Source of the DNA: an uncultured Eubacteriales bacterium
GTDB taxonomy: Bacteria; Bacillota; Clostridia; Oscillospirales; CAG-272
Assembly (NCBI GenBank): GCA_934446365.1
Contig: CAKSDZ010000004.1
Coordinates: 186,001-250,000 of the forward strand
Direction of reading: 5' to 3'
DNA length: 64,000 bases
Below the pieces are notes generated by a model. That model ran no database searches. It worked only from the letters and a program-made list of their open reading frames with translations, and had not been told where the DNA came from. The translations under genes were made by a program, and so were the position numbers. Positions within the stretch are counted from its first letter, which is position 1. Every line of letters begins with the position of its first letter. Below, piece after piece: positions 54,286 to 63,628 of this stretch.

Positions 54286-55731
54286 ATGCAGACAAGATAC
54301 GATGCTGTCAAAAATGAATTTTCGGGCGTGTTTGCCGACATGAGCGATTTTTCCTTTCGGGAGCTTGTCTTTGGGGAAAACCGGATTTTCATCGCCTATA
54401 TCAGCAATTACAGCTCGAAATCGATGATCAATAAATACGTGATCGAGCCCATATCCTATGCCTATGAAAACGGCACGGCGAAATTTCCGCTGGAATCGGT
54501 CATCACAAACGTCAAGGTGGAGGCGCTCGCGGATTTCGCCGCCGCGGAGCAGGCGATTCTCGCCGGCAACGCGGTGGTGTTCTATGACGGCTATGAAACC
54601 GGATACGGGATATCGGTCTTTACCAAGAACGAGGAGGGACGCTCGACCTCCGAGCCGGAGACGGAAAACGTCATCCGCGGTCCGCATGAGGGCTTTACCG
54701 AGAGCGCCGAAAACAACGCCATGCTGCTGCGCAGAAGGCTCCATACCTCGCGCCTCAAAAAGAAGAGCATGACTGTGGGAAGCGTATCCGGAACGGATGT
54801 CGCCGTCATGTATATCGACGGAATCGCGGACATGAAAACCGTCGACGAGGTGTGCCGGCGGATTTCCGGCATCCAAACGGATGCGATTCTCGACTCCGGC
54901 TATATCGAGATTTTCATTCAGGACGGCAAAATGCCGCTGTATCCGACGGTCGGCAATTCCGAGCGGCCGGATAAGGTGGCGGCGAAGCTGTTGGAGGGCA
55001 GGGTGGCGGTGCTTGTGGATGGCTCCCCCGTCGTTTTGACGGTGCCGTATCTCTTTTGCGAGGCGTTTCAGGTGACGGAGGACTATTCCAAAAGTCCGTG
55101 GTACGCCACATTTATCAGAATCATTCGCTTCTTTTCCTTTCTGACTGCCCTGTATCTGCCGGCACTGTTTGTCGCGCTTTTTGTCAGACACCGCGAGCTT
55201 TTGCCGGAATATATGATCTCAATGGTGGAAAAGGCGAGAAATTCGCTCCCGTTTTCGCTTTTTTGGGAGGTGATTATCATCTTTCTGCTTTTTGAGGTGG
55301 TGCGTGAGGTCGGCCTCAGAATGCCGAAAGCGGTCGGCTCCGCGGTCGGGCTTGTCGGCTCACTGATTCTCGGCGACAGCGCAATCGAGGCGGGAATCGC
55401 CTCGGCACCCGTGCTCATCGTTGTTGCGCTCGCCGCGGTCTGCAATTTTATCGTTCCGCCGTATATGAATTCCAATATTCTGTATCGGTTCCTCATGATT
55501 GTCGTTTCCGGCGTGTTCGGTCTTTTCGGATTTTTTGCGGCGATCGTGATTTCGCTTCTGCACATGTGCATGAAAAGCTCCGCCGGTGTTCCGTATTTTT
55601 CACCGTTTGCGCCGGTGGACTTTTCAGGGCTCAAGGATTTCCTTCTGATGGCGCCGCTTTGGGCGATGAAGCGGGTTCCGGTGTCGATCTCGCGAAAATC
55701 CATTACCCGCACGGAGGGGGATAAAAAGTGA
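54286..55731 (+). CDS. gerAA: Spore germination protein, GerA family (A subunit)
   Basis: 481 aa in the preferred reading. A soluble N-terminal domain (about 1-250) is followed by about five membrane segments (LTALYLPALFVALF, VVREVGLRMP, GSLILGDSAIEAGIAS) and a short cytoplasmic tail: the layout of GerAA/SpoVAF proteins. These form germinant receptors in the spore inner membrane. The ATG at 54286 has AAAGGA upstream and is preferred over a TTG at 54205. The stop overlaps the next start. Confidence 0.92.
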   Translation: MQTRYDAVKNEFSGVFADMSDFSFRELVFGENRIFIAYISNYSSKSMINKYVIEPISYAYENGTAKFPLESVITNVKVEALADFAAAEQAILAGNAVVFYDGYETGYGISVFTKNEEGRSTSEPETENVIRGPHEGFTESAENNAMLLRRRLHTSRLKKKSMTVGSVSGTDVAVMYIDGIADMKTVDEVCRRISGIQTDAILDSGYIEIFIQDGKMPLYPTVGNSERPDKVAAKLLEGRVAVLVDGSPVVLTVPYLFCEAFQVTEDYSKSPWYATFIRIIRFFSFLTALYLPALFVALFVRHRELLPEYMISMVEKARNSLPFSLFWEVIIIFLLFEVVREVGLRMPKAVGSAVGLVGSLILGDSAIEAGIASAPVLIVVALAAVCNFIVPPYMNSNILYRFLMIVVSGVFGLFGFFAAIVISLLHMCMKSSAGVPYFSPFAPVDFSGLKDFLLMAPLWAMKRVPVSISRKSITRTEGDKK

Positions 55732-56726
55732 AAACGCATATCACGCCGGTTCAGCTCTTTTTTCTGACGTTTTCTTATCTGCTTTCCGGCTTCTTCCTTT
55801 TTAATATAACGAGCTATTACGCTGTGACCGCGCAGTTTGCCGTTTTTTCCGTGTTTGCGGTGCTTTGCCTGAGAGGTCTTTCTCGGCGCCGGACGGGACT
55901 TTCCGATTTTGTTTCCGCTTACGCACCGGGCGCGGCGGGAATCGTATTTACCGGTCTTTTTCTTGTGTTGTCTGTGTTTCAGATGACGCGGACCGCGGTT
56001 TTTTTCAGTGAATCCGTTCAGCGTCTGAGCCGTTTTTTGCCTTGGTGGGTGATTTTTTTGACGGTCTGCATCTGCGCGGTTTTTGCCGCAGTCCGCGGAA
56101 TGACGGCGGTGGGCAGATTTTCGGAGCTTGTCCCGTTTTTGCTTGTGCCGATACTGCTGATCCGCCCTTTCGGGGATTTCACACCGACGCTTTCGGCGGG
56201 GGATTTCGATGTCTCCGGCGTGCTGTCCTGCGTTTCCGTAACGCCTGTTTTCTTTCTCGCCTCCAAGACGCTTACTTCCGGTGACGGCGGAATTTCCGAT
56301 GCAATGCGCGTCGGCAGCGAGCCGCCGTCGAACAGGGCTGCATATCTTGTGCGGATCATGGTGTCCGCGGCTGCGGCGGCCTCGCTTGTCTATGTTTATT
56401 TTACGCTGTTTTCCTTCGGTGCCGCAGACCTGTTCCTGCGCCTTTTCATTTGGATGCTCCATATTGTCCGCCTGTCCGTGCTCGTCGGCATTTATGCGGA
56501 TCTTGTGGCGGAAAATGCAAGGCGGGGGATTCGTATTGCCTATACCGTGCTTTTTGCAGTGACAGCCGTGTCGATGCTCGCCCTGACGGAAAACGGCATC
56601 CTTGTCGCGCGGTTTCGGCTGGACACCGTTTTCATATGGGGAGAATTTCTGCTGCCTGTCCTCTTGAATCTTCTGCCGCTTACAAGGGTACGGCGGACGG
56701 CACCTCTTCGTTCGCGCGGGAAATGA
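55728..56726 (+). CDS. gerAB: Spore germination permease, GerB family
   Basis: 332 aa, about ten membrane segments, APC-superfamily fold. The first helix ITPVQLFFLTFSYLLSGFF matches the GerB N-terminus (IS..Q). Slightly shorter than the usual 360-370 aa. GTG start at 55728 overlaps the gerAA stop by 4 bases, so the two are translationally coupled. No GerC lipoprotein gene follows before the terminator. Confidence 0.85.
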   Translation: MKTHITPVQLFFLTFSYLLSGFFLFNITSYYAVTAQFAVFSVFAVLCLRGLSRRRTGLSDFVSAYAPGAAGIVFTGLFLVLSVFQMTRTAVFFSESVQRLSRFLPWWVIFLTVCICAVFAAVRGMTAVGRFSELVPFLLVPILLIRPFGDFTPTLSAGDFDVSGVLSCVSVTPVFFLASKTLTSGDGGISDAMRVGSEPPSNRAAYLVRIMVSAAAAASLVYVYFTLFSFGAADLFLRLFIWMLHIVRLSVLVGIYADLVAENARRGIRIAYTVLFAVTAVSMLALTENGILVARFRLDTVFIWGEFLLPVLLNLLPLTRVRRTAPLRSRGK

Positions 56727-56750
56727 CCCATCCATGCTTTGCCATAAAGC

Positions 56751-56784
56751 AAAGGGAGTATCGAATTTTCGATACTCCCTTTTG
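56751..56784. terminator. Bidirectional intrinsic terminator
   Basis: A perfect 15-bp stem (aaagggagtatcgaa / ttcgatactcccttt) with a 2-nt centre, between convergent genes. Confidence 0.9.
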
Positions 56785-56792
56785 AGCTTCCG

Positions 56793-57599
56793 TCAAAATT
56801 CCCGCAGAGAAATCCATTCCGGCTGCCGTTTTCGGAATACGGCGAGCTCTTTTACCCCTAAGCCTTTCAGCAGCTCCACTGCGTCTCCGAAATCGGCGGC
56901 GAGATCATCGGCGCGGTGCGCATCGGAGCCGAGCGTTATGATTTTTCCGCCGAGTTCAAGATAGCGCTTCAAAAGCTCGCGGTTCGGGCAGAACGTACCA
57001 AGCCCGTACCGGATTCCCGAGGTATTGATTTCGATTCCCTTATCTCTGCGGATGAGGGCGCGGAAGATTTCATCCAAAATGTCGGAGAACTCGGCATAGT
57101 CGAGCTTTTTCTGCGGATATCCTCCGTATCGCACCACATAATCGAGATGGCCGTACACGTCGAAAATGTCATAGGTTTTGATGTTTTCCAATACCTCATT
57201 GAAATAGACCATATAGGCCTCTTTCCGTGTGCGTCCGCGGAAGAATGAGGAATCGTATGCCATGTCCTTGCCCGCCGTGATGTGCGAGGAGCCGATGATA
57301 AAATCAAAGGGATAGCTTTCCGCCATCTGCTTCGTGCGCTCGGCACATTCCGGACGGAGTCCGATCTCGATGCCGAAGTTGACGGGGAAATCAGTCATAC
57401 CGCGTATTCTTTCGTATTCTGCGGCATATGCGGCGACGTCCAGCGTTCGGAGCTTGGTTTCGATTCCCTCATAATCGTCATAATGCTCGGTGAGCGTGAT
57501 TTCGTCGACGTTTTTGCCCGGCGCCGCGGCGATATATTCCATGGCGGAGGATTTCCCGTCATGGCTGACGGTGGTGTGGATATGTGCATCTTTATACAT
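56793..57599 (-). CDS. hisJ: Histidinol-phosphatase (PHP family, HisJ type)
   Basis: 268 aa. The metal-binding PHP motifs are DAHIHTTVSHDG, LTEHYD, IGSSHI, DVYGHLDYV and ITLGSDAHRADD. It would dephosphorylate histidinol phosphate in histidine synthesis. Other PHP-family phosphatases look alike, and no other his gene is near, so the substrate is inferred. GAGGAAA lies before the ATG. Confidence 0.82.
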   Translation of the reverse strand: MYKDAHIHTTVSHDGKSSAMEYIAAAPGKNVDEITLTEHYDDYEGIETKLRTLDVAAYAAEYERIRGMTDFPVNFGIEIGLRPECAERTKQMAESYPFDFIIGSSHITAGKDMAYDSSFFRGRTRKEAYMVYFNEVLENIKTYDIFDVYGHLDYVVRYGGYPQKKLDYAEFSDILDEIFRALIRRDKGIEINTSGIRYGLGTFCPNRELLKRYLELGGKIITLGSDAHRADDLAADFGDAVELLKGLGVKELAVFRKRQPEWISLREF

Positions 57600-57619
57600 T
57601 TTATTTTCCTCTTTGACCT

Positions 57620-58063
57620 TTATTTCCGATAGAGCATGGGCGTGTACCGGATTCCGTTTTCGAGCGCTTCCGAGCCTGTTTGTTCAAATCCCAAATGCCG
57701 GTAAAAGGGAAGCGCGAACGGAGCCGCGTTCACGGTGACGGCGCTCGGATGGGCTTCCGACAGAAAGTGCCGGAAAAGCGCCGTTCCGATGCCTTGGCGG
57801 TGATGCCGTCCGTCGACAAAAAAGAGGGAAATATGTACGCCGTCCCGCACGGCGAGCATCCCGACCGGCGTTCCGTTTTCAAATGCGCCGTATATCGTGA
57901 AAAGGGAAAGCATTTCCCGATCGGAAAGAAAGGCCTTGAAGGCGCGGACGCCTTCCGCCGAATATTCCGGCGCCTCAAATTCCAAAAAGACCGTTAGGGC
58001 GAGATTTGTGACCGCATGGGTTTCTTCCGGGGTGATTTTTCGGATTTCCAGATTGGTTTCCAT
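57620..58063 (-). CDS. GNAT-family N-acetyltransferase
   Basis: 147 aa. The acetyl-CoA site is HISLFFVDGRHHRQGIGTALFRHFL, and the end (FALPFYRHLGFEQTG) is the usual GNAT C-terminal pattern. Substrate unknown. The start at 58063 has only a weak ribosome binding site. It may be read from the truB operon upstream. Confidence 0.83.
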   Translation of the reverse strand: METNLEIRKITPEETHAVTNLALTVFLEFEAPEYSAEGVRAFKAFLSDREMLSLFTIYGAFENGTPVGMLAVRDGVHISLFFVDGRHHRQGIGTALFRHFLSEAHPSAVTVNAAPFALPFYRHLGFEQTGSEALENGIRYTPMLYRK

Positions 58064-58167
58064 ATGATGCCGCGGGCGCTCCCGCACCTCCGCTTGACTT
58101 TTTTGCCGGCTTTGCGGCGTATTGAAAAAGCTGATTTCCGTTACGGTGCGTCACAGCCTCGGAAAAT

Positions 58168-59070
58168 TTATGTCGATTCGGACTTATCGAAGCGCTTCAA
58201 CAGCTTTATCGCGATGCCCTCCGGATATTCCCGAACCTCGCCGACCGCAAAAAAGCCGTCTTTTCCGCAGACGCGGAGTCTCGTGCCGGTATCGAACGAT
58301 GTTCCGAGTTTCTTTTGATAGATTTCACAGCCGTTTTTGGCAAGCTTTTCATAAAATTCGGGCAAGACGATTTTCGGAAACGATAGGAAGAGCGTTTCCG
58401 TCGGCAAAAGCAGGGAAGCGCGCTCCTGCGCATTCATGCTTTCGATTTTTTCCAGCGTATGTGCGCCGGCAAGGGAAAAATCTCCCGTTTTGAGGCGTCT
58501 GAGCGAGGACATCACGCCGCCGCAGCCGAGCGCTTTTCCGATATCGGCGCACAGCGTGCGGATATATGTCCCCCTGGAACAGACGACGCGCATCGTGTAG
58601 TCTGTGCCGTCTCCGTCGATTTCGAGTGAACGGATGGAGACGGGACGCGCTTCGCGCTCGACGGTGATGCCGCGTCTTGCAAGGTCCACGAGCTTTTCTC
58701 CGTTCACTTTCAGCGCGCTGTACATCGGCGGCGTCTGCCTAATTTCGCCGATGAAGCTTTTGGCGGCGGAGAGCACCGTTTCTTTCGGGGGAATGTCGCC
58801 GCACCGCGTGAGAACGGCGCCCGTGACGTCCTCGGTATCCGTCGTCATGCCGAGATGTAGGCCCGCGCAGTATTCCTTGTCCTTTTCCGTGAGAAATTCG
58901 GATGCCTTGACGGCGCGTCCGACGAGCACGGCGAGCAGTCCCGTCGCGAGCGGGTCAAGCGTTCCCGTATGACCGACCTGCCTTGTTCCGTAGAGCTTTC
59001 GCACGCGGGCAACCACGTCGAAGGAGGTCATGTCCTCCGGTTTGTCGATGAGGAGAATGCCGTCAGTCAT
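58168..59070 (-). CDS. truB: tRNA pseudouridine(55) synthase TruB
   Basis: 300 aa. Start DGILLIDKPEDMTSFDVV and the catalytic stretch GHTGTLDPLATGLLAVLVG with the essential Asp; YKAEVRLG-type and CSKGTYIRTLC motifs appear as YCAGLHLG and CSRGTYIRTLCADIG. The start overlaps the nrnA stop by 8 bases, so the genes are coupled. Confidence 0.95.
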   Translation of the reverse strand: MTDGILLIDKPEDMTSFDVVARVRKLYGTRQVGHTGTLDPLATGLLAVLVGRAVKASEFLTEKDKEYCAGLHLGMTTDTEDVTGAVLTRCGDIPPKETVLSAAKSFIGEIRQTPPMYSALKVNGEKLVDLARRGITVEREARPVSIRSLEIDGDGTDYTMRVVCSRGTYIRTLCADIGKALGCGGVMSSLRRLKTGDFSLAGAHTLEKIESMNAQERASLLLPTETLFLSFPKIVLPEFYEKLAKNGCEIYQKKLGTSFDTGTRLRVCGKDGFFAVGEVREYPEGIAIKLLKRFDKSEST

Positions 59071-60034
59071 CGAAGCCGCATTCCTTTATGATGCGCGCGA
59101 CGGCGCTATCGACCTCCGCCGGCGTCACGCTGCATCCGGCCGCTCCCGCGTGACCGCCGCCGCCGAAAATCGAGCAGATTTTCGCGACGTCGATTTCGCA
59201 TGCGGAGCGGGTGGAGATTTTGTAGGATCCGTCGTCCTTTTCCCGCGCGAGGATGGCCACCTTGACGCCGTCTGCCCGTCGAATTACGTTGATGACGTCG
59301 TATGTATCCTCGTCCTCGAAGCCGTGCGCGCGTTTGTCCTCCCCTGTGATTTTGACATAGGAGATTCTGCCGCCGCAGAAATAGGTGACGTTCGCCATGG
59401 CAAAGGCCTCGGCGGCGAGCGCCGTTTTGGATTTGCATTCAAACAGGCTGCGGCAGATTTCCGCATGACTTGCCCCGCGCTCGATGAGCTTCGCCGCGAT
59501 TTTGTGCGTCACGGGCGTCGTGTTCGCATAGCGGAAGCCGCCGGTATCCGCCGCGAGCGCGGCATAGAGCAGGGATGCCGTCTTTTCCGGAATTTCACCG
59601 CTTAGAAGGCGTCCGATGATGTGATATATGATTTCGGCGCATGCGGCGGACTTGGGATCGTCGAAATAATATTTTGCGAATTTCTCATGTGTCGCGTGGT
59701 GATCGAGCGCGAGGTCGATATCTTTCGCCATATCGCGGTAGATGCCGAGCTGCGCCGCCGAAGCGACGTCCACGCTGATCCGGTATTCCGGCGTAAAATC
59801 CGCCGGCGCGTTTTCGATGCGGAATTCGCGCTCACCTTCGGTCATGAAGGCAAGGGACGCGGGGATTCGGTCGCAGCAGGCGGGATACGCGGTTTTGCCG
59901 AGCGAGCGCAGCGTCGCGATGAGCGCGAAGCAGGAGCCGATTGTGTCCGCGTCCGGATTCTCATGGGTGAAAACGAGAAAATTGTTTCGCCCCGTCAGGA
60001 TTTTGCAGATTCCCTGTATGGTGATGTTATTCAT
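59063..60034 (-). CDS. nrnA: Bifunctional oligoribonuclease / PAP phosphatase (DHH family)
   Basis: 323 aa. DHH motif I is ENPDADTIGS, motif III is DHHATHEK, and the DHHA1 end has FGGGGHAGAAGC. NrnA degrades short RNA fragments and 3'-phosphoadenosine 5'-phosphate. The ATG at 60034 overlaps the rbfA end by 8 bases. An open frame upstream is not coding. Confidence 0.93.
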   Translation of the reverse strand: MNNITIQGICKILTGRNNFLVFTHENPDADTIGSCFALIATLRSLGKTAYPACCDRIPASLAFMTEGEREFRIENAPADFTPEYRISVDVASAAQLGIYRDMAKDIDLALDHHATHEKFAKYYFDDPKSAACAEIIYHIIGRLLSGEIPEKTASLLYAALAADTGGFRYANTTPVTHKIAAKLIERGASHAEICRSLFECKSKTALAAEAFAMANVTYFCGGRISYVKITGEDKRAHGFEDEDTYDVINVIRRADGVKVAILAREKDDGSYKISTRSACEIDVAKICSIFGGGGHAGAAGCSVTPAEVDSAVARIIKECGFDD

Positions 60035-60434
60035 CTTCGTTTTCTCCTTCCTGCCCCGCGTCGTCCGTCTGCGCCGTTTTTTTGAGAAGCTCGGAGATAT
60101 TCGCGCCGCGCTCCATGGCGTCGTCATATTCAAAGGAAAGCTCCGGCGTGATGCGCAGATTGATTTTTTCCGCCAGCGCGTGACGCAGGAAACCCGCGGC
60201 ACTGTAAAGTCCCTTTTTGATTTCTCGGATTCCCTCGCTGTCCGCTCCGAAAACGGAAAAATAGATTTTGGCGTATTTCAGGTCGCCGGATACGTCACAG
60301 CTCGTAACGGTGATAAGCGCATCCCGGACTCTCGGGTCCTTGACTTCTCTTATGGCATCGGAGATCACCCGTGTGACCTCGTCGTTGATTCTCATCCGTC
60401 TGTAATTCGGCATGTCTTTTATGATGCGGCCCAT
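60027..60434 (-). CDS. rbfA: Ribosome-binding factor A
   Basis: 135 aa, KH-like 30S maturation factor. The family pattern RRMRINDEVTRVISDAIREVKDPRV, KYAKIYFSVFG and LRITPELSFEYDDAMERGANISELL is complete. Start uncertain: the ATG at 60434 or the one at 60413; neither has a good ribosome binding site. First of rbfA-nrnA-truB, the end of the conserved nusA-infB cluster, whose earlier genes are not here. Confidence 0.93.
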   Translation of the reverse strand: MGRIIKDMPNYRRMRINDEVTRVISDAIREVKDPRVRDALITVTSCDVSGDLKYAKIYFSVFGADSEGIREIKKGLYSAAGFLRHALAEKINLRITPELSFEYDDAMERGANISELLKKTAQTDDAGQEGENEDE

Positions 60435-60581
60435 CCGAGCGGTCGGCCGGGCCTTCCTTTCTTCTCCGCAGCTTTGCGGAAGAGTCTTTTCGTTTCCGTT
60501 CTGTTTTCATTTTAACACAAATCTATGAAAAATAACAGATGATTTGCAAAAAAATTATAAAGAAGGAAATCCTTCGGACGG

Positions 60582-60610
60582 TTGACAGGAGGGGTTCCGT
60601 ATGATACAAT
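60582..60610 (+). promoter_or_regulatory. Promoter of the TerB_N / BREX-type ATPase pair
   Basis: TTGACA, 17-bp spacer, TACAAT, 62 bases ahead of the start codon at 60672. Confidence 0.82.
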
Positions 60611-60671
60611 TATTTAAATACGAAGATTATGCCGGAAAGCATCGAAAACCGGTGAGAGAGGGGGCGGGGGC

Positions 60672-62270
60672 ATGTCGCCGCGCAACGAAAATATCGATAG
60701 CTTTTGGGATATCGGCGACATGCTGCCGTCGCGTCCCGCAAAAAAGGCGGTGCCCTCTCGCGCATCGGTCCCCGAGGCCGTTCCGGTGCGGGTGAATGTC
60801 GGAGAGCCGGAGCCGGAATTCAAAATTCTGCCGCGCCGCGAGCGGGAAATCCGGAAAGAACCGGAAGCGCGGGAGTTTTGTCCGCCGTCGGGCTTTATCA
60901 AGAAGGTGCGGATCATACCGTGGCCGACCGATTTCAGCTTCTATACGAAATTCAGAAACGATGCGCTTCGGTATTTTGACAGGGAGCACGCGGCTTGCGA
61001 GTATATCTATTTCTTTTCCTACATGCCGCAGTATGACCAGATGACGGCGGCGCAGGTCGCATATTATCTTTACTGGCGGGGCGAGGTTCGCCGTGAGCAC
61101 TATATCAAGGCGGATAACAGCTATCTGTTTTTGTATATCTACGAGATCATCAATCTGCCGGATAAAATACCGCCGCAGACGGGGGCGGTTCTGCTCTCGA
61201 GGCTGTGGCGGGCGTACCGCGAGGATTTCCGGTATCTCGACAAATATATCGGAGAATGGCTTTGCGATTACTGTCTGATATACGGCGTGGAGCCGGACTG
61301 GCAGGCGCTTGCCGCGTTTTCCGGCGAAATTGCCGGAAAGGTTTCTCTGCCGGAGTTTTATCTGCGCGGGGATGAGCTGACCTATCCGCTGATTCGCTCT
61401 CTTTCATCCTATGATTACAGAAAAAGCAAATATTACGCCGAGCATCATGACGCTTTCGACAGGCATATTCCGGCGGCCGCCGTGCAGGTGCTCAGCCGGC
61501 TTGTGGCGCCTGCGCCGGAGGAATTCGGCGTCCATCCCGCGAAGCTTTCCCGCGACGGTTTTTCGGGCGCCGTCGCCTGCCGTGCGGTGAAATGCAAGCT
61601 CGAGCTTACCTGCTTTCCGCTTCGGCGGTCATATGAGATGAAGCAGCTGGTAACGGGCGTCATTAAGCTCTGTGAAAACCAGCTTCGCGCGGCATTTTCC
61701 GTCAAGGCGCGCTTTTCGCCCGCCGGCATCGACGAGAGGCTTGTGCGCGCCGTTTCGGAATATTTCGACGCATTTTATCCCGAACGCTCCTCGCACAAGC
61801 GGCGGAAAGCGCCGGAGGAAGCTGAGGAAGCCTATATGGCGCTTTATGAGCCGGAAAACAAGGGACCTGCCGACATCAAGCGGGCGCTTGCCATCGAGCA
61901 GGACGCTTGGGAGACGGCGGCGCTTCTCGGCGAAGATTCCGATGAGGAGGCGCCCTGTGGGACTGTCCCCGAACCGTCGGAAATGCCCGCTTTTGCCGGC
62001 TTTGACGATGCCGCGGAGGGGGACTTTGCCGCGCTTGTTTCGGCGCTTGACGGAGAGACACGCCGGGCGCTTGTCTCCGCCTGCCGCGGAGAGTTTGCCG
62101 CGTTCTGCCGCGCGGCGGGACGGATGCCGGAAACAGTGAAAAGCCGAATCAACGAGCTTGCGACGGAGCTTGTCGGAGACATCGTTCTGGATGACGGTTT
62201 CAACGTGATAGGGGATTACGCAGACGAGCTTTTTGCCGCTTTGACGGAATATAAGGAGGATACGGACTGA
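60672..62270 (+). CDS. TerB_N-domain protein
   Basis: 532 aa. The region around residues 80-290 matches the TerB_N pattern: AAQVAYYLYWRGEVRREHYIKAD, SYLFLYIYEIINL and ...WLCDYCLIY. The C-terminal part (about 380-520) is helical and acidic, as in the TerB_C domain. Such proteins come with the ATPase seen next door and in other genomes often with a helicase; their role is thought to be in stress or phage response. AGGGGGCGGGGG lies before the ATG. Confidence 0.75.
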   Translation: MSPRNENIDSFWDIGDMLPSRPAKKAVPSRASVPEAVPVRVNVGEPEPEFKILPRREREIRKEPEAREFCPPSGFIKKVRIIPWPTDFSFYTKFRNDALRYFDREHAACEYIYFFSYMPQYDQMTAAQVAYYLYWRGEVRREHYIKADNSYLFLYIYEIINLPDKIPPQTGAVLLSRLWRAYREDFRYLDKYIGEWLCDYCLIYGVEPDWQALAAFSGEIAGKVSLPEFYLRGDELTYPLIRSLSSYDYRKSKYYAEHHDAFDRHIPAAAVQVLSRLVAPAPEEFGVHPAKLSRDGFSGAVACRAVKCKLELTCFPLRRSYEMKQLVTGVIKLCENQLRAAFSVKARFSPAGIDERLVRAVSEYFDAFYPERSSHKRRKAPEEAEEAYMALYEPENKGPADIKRALAIEQDAWETAALLGEDSDEEAPCGTVPEPSEMPAFAGFDDAAEGDFAALVSALDGETRRALVSACRGEFAAFCRAAGRMPETVKSRINELATELVGDIVLDDGFNVIGDYADELFAALTEYKEDTD

Positions 62271-62271
62271 A

Positions 62272-63606
62272 ATGCAGGAAAAAACGGTCAAAATACCGAA
62301 ACGGATATTGAACTCGCTGCTTGCCTCCATGGCGGCGGGCGTTGTCCCGCGCTCCGGCGCGAAATATATCGCGATCGGACGGACGGGGGAGATCGCCGCG
62401 CTCTGCCGGGACCTTGACGCGGTGGCGGACGGTGGCTCGGCGACGCGCTTTATCATCGGCAAATACGGAAGCGGCAAGAGCTTTCTCATTCAGCTGATGC
62501 GCGGTTATGCGATTGAGAACGGTTTTGTCTGCGCGGACGCCGATCTTTCGCCGGAGCGCAGGCTCTCCTCCTCGAACGGCGGCGGACTTGCGACATACAG
62601 AGAACTGATGAAAAACCTGTCGTCCAAGGCGTCGCCGGAGGGCGGGGCGCTGTCTCAAATCATTTCCAAATGGCTCTCCGACATTCAGTATGAGGTGGCG
62701 GAAACGGGACTGTCTCCGGATTCGCCCGATTTTGAGAAAGAAATTTCCAAGCGGATTTATTCCGTGCTGCGCGAAATCGAAACGGGCATCGGCGCGTTCG
62801 ATTTCGCTCGGGTGATCGATACCTATTACCGCGCATGGCGCGCGTCGGACGAGGGACGTCAAAGCGACTGTCTGCGCTGGCTGCGCGGGGAATTCGGCAC
62901 GAAAACCGAGGCGCGCGCGGCGCTTTCGGTATCCGGCATCATCGACGATGAGAACTGGTACGATTATATCAAGCTGATGGCGGTTTTTGTCCGCCGGCTC
63001 GGATACCGCGGACTTGTCGTCTTCATCGACGAATGCGTCAACCTTTATAAAATCCCGAATCGCGTGTCGAGGGAAAACAATTATGAGAAGATTCTTTCCA
63101 TTTTCAACGACACGCTTCAAGGCAAGGCGGCAGGACTGGAAATCATCTTCGCCGGTACACCGCAGTTTTTGGAGGATACGCGCCGCGGGCTTTTCAGCTA
63201 CGAGGCGCTGCGTTCGCGGCTCGTCGATACGATGTTCGGCGGAGAACCGGCGCAGACAGGGCATATGTTCGGTCCGATCATGCGTCTTGCAAGGCTTTCC
63301 GACGACGAGCTGCTCGCTCTCATCGCCCGTGTGACGGGGCTTTTTGCCGAAGGGTATGGGGCTGTGGACGTCACGGCGGAGGAGATGCGCGATTTTCTGT
63401 ATTTCATGCTTTCGCGTGCCGGTGCGGATACGATGATTACGCCGCGTGAAATCATCCGCTCCTATATGACGGCGCTCGGATTGCTTGCGCAGGAAAACGG
63501 CAAGAAGCGTCTGCCGGATATTTATAAAAAAGAGGACGTGATGCCCGCCGATGCGGATAAAAGGGTGAATCCCGACGATTTTGATCCGGAGACAATCGAA
63601 ATTTAA
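62272..63606 (+). CDS. ATPase of the BREX/DUF2791 type (BrxC/BrxD-like)
   Basis: 444 aa. Walker A is IGKYGSGKS (about residue 62-70), Walker B is LVVFIDECVNLYK (about 248-260), and a sensor-like FAGTPQFLED follows. It is the AAA-like ATPase of BREX type 2 and TerB-N gene sets. It begins 1 base after the TerB_N stop and so is co-translated. No methylase, PglZ or helicase gene lies nearby, so this is not a whole BREX system. Confidence 0.8.
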   Translation: MQEKTVKIPKRILNSLLASMAAGVVPRSGAKYIAIGRTGEIAALCRDLDAVADGGSATRFIIGKYGSGKSFLIQLMRGYAIENGFVCADADLSPERRLSSSNGGGLATYRELMKNLSSKASPEGGALSQIISKWLSDIQYEVAETGLSPDSPDFEKEISKRIYSVLREIETGIGAFDFARVIDTYYRAWRASDEGRQSDCLRWLRGEFGTKTEARAALSVSGIIDDENWYDYIKLMAVFVRRLGYRGLVVFIDECVNLYKIPNRVSRENNYEKILSIFNDTLQGKAAGLEIIFAGTPQFLEDTRRGLFSYEALRSRLVDTMFGGEPAQTGHMFGPIMRLARLSDDELLALIARVTGLFAEGYGAVDVTAEEMRDFLYFMLSRAGADTMITPREIIRSYMTALGLLAQENGKKRLPDIYKKEDVMPADADKRVNPDDFDPETIEI

Positions 63607-63628
63607 GCATACGAAAACAAATTTATGA

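Noticed and set aside
60672..63606. A complete BREX phage-defence system
   Set aside because: Only the ATPase resembles BREX. PglX, PglZ, BrxA, BrxB and BrxL are absent from the window.
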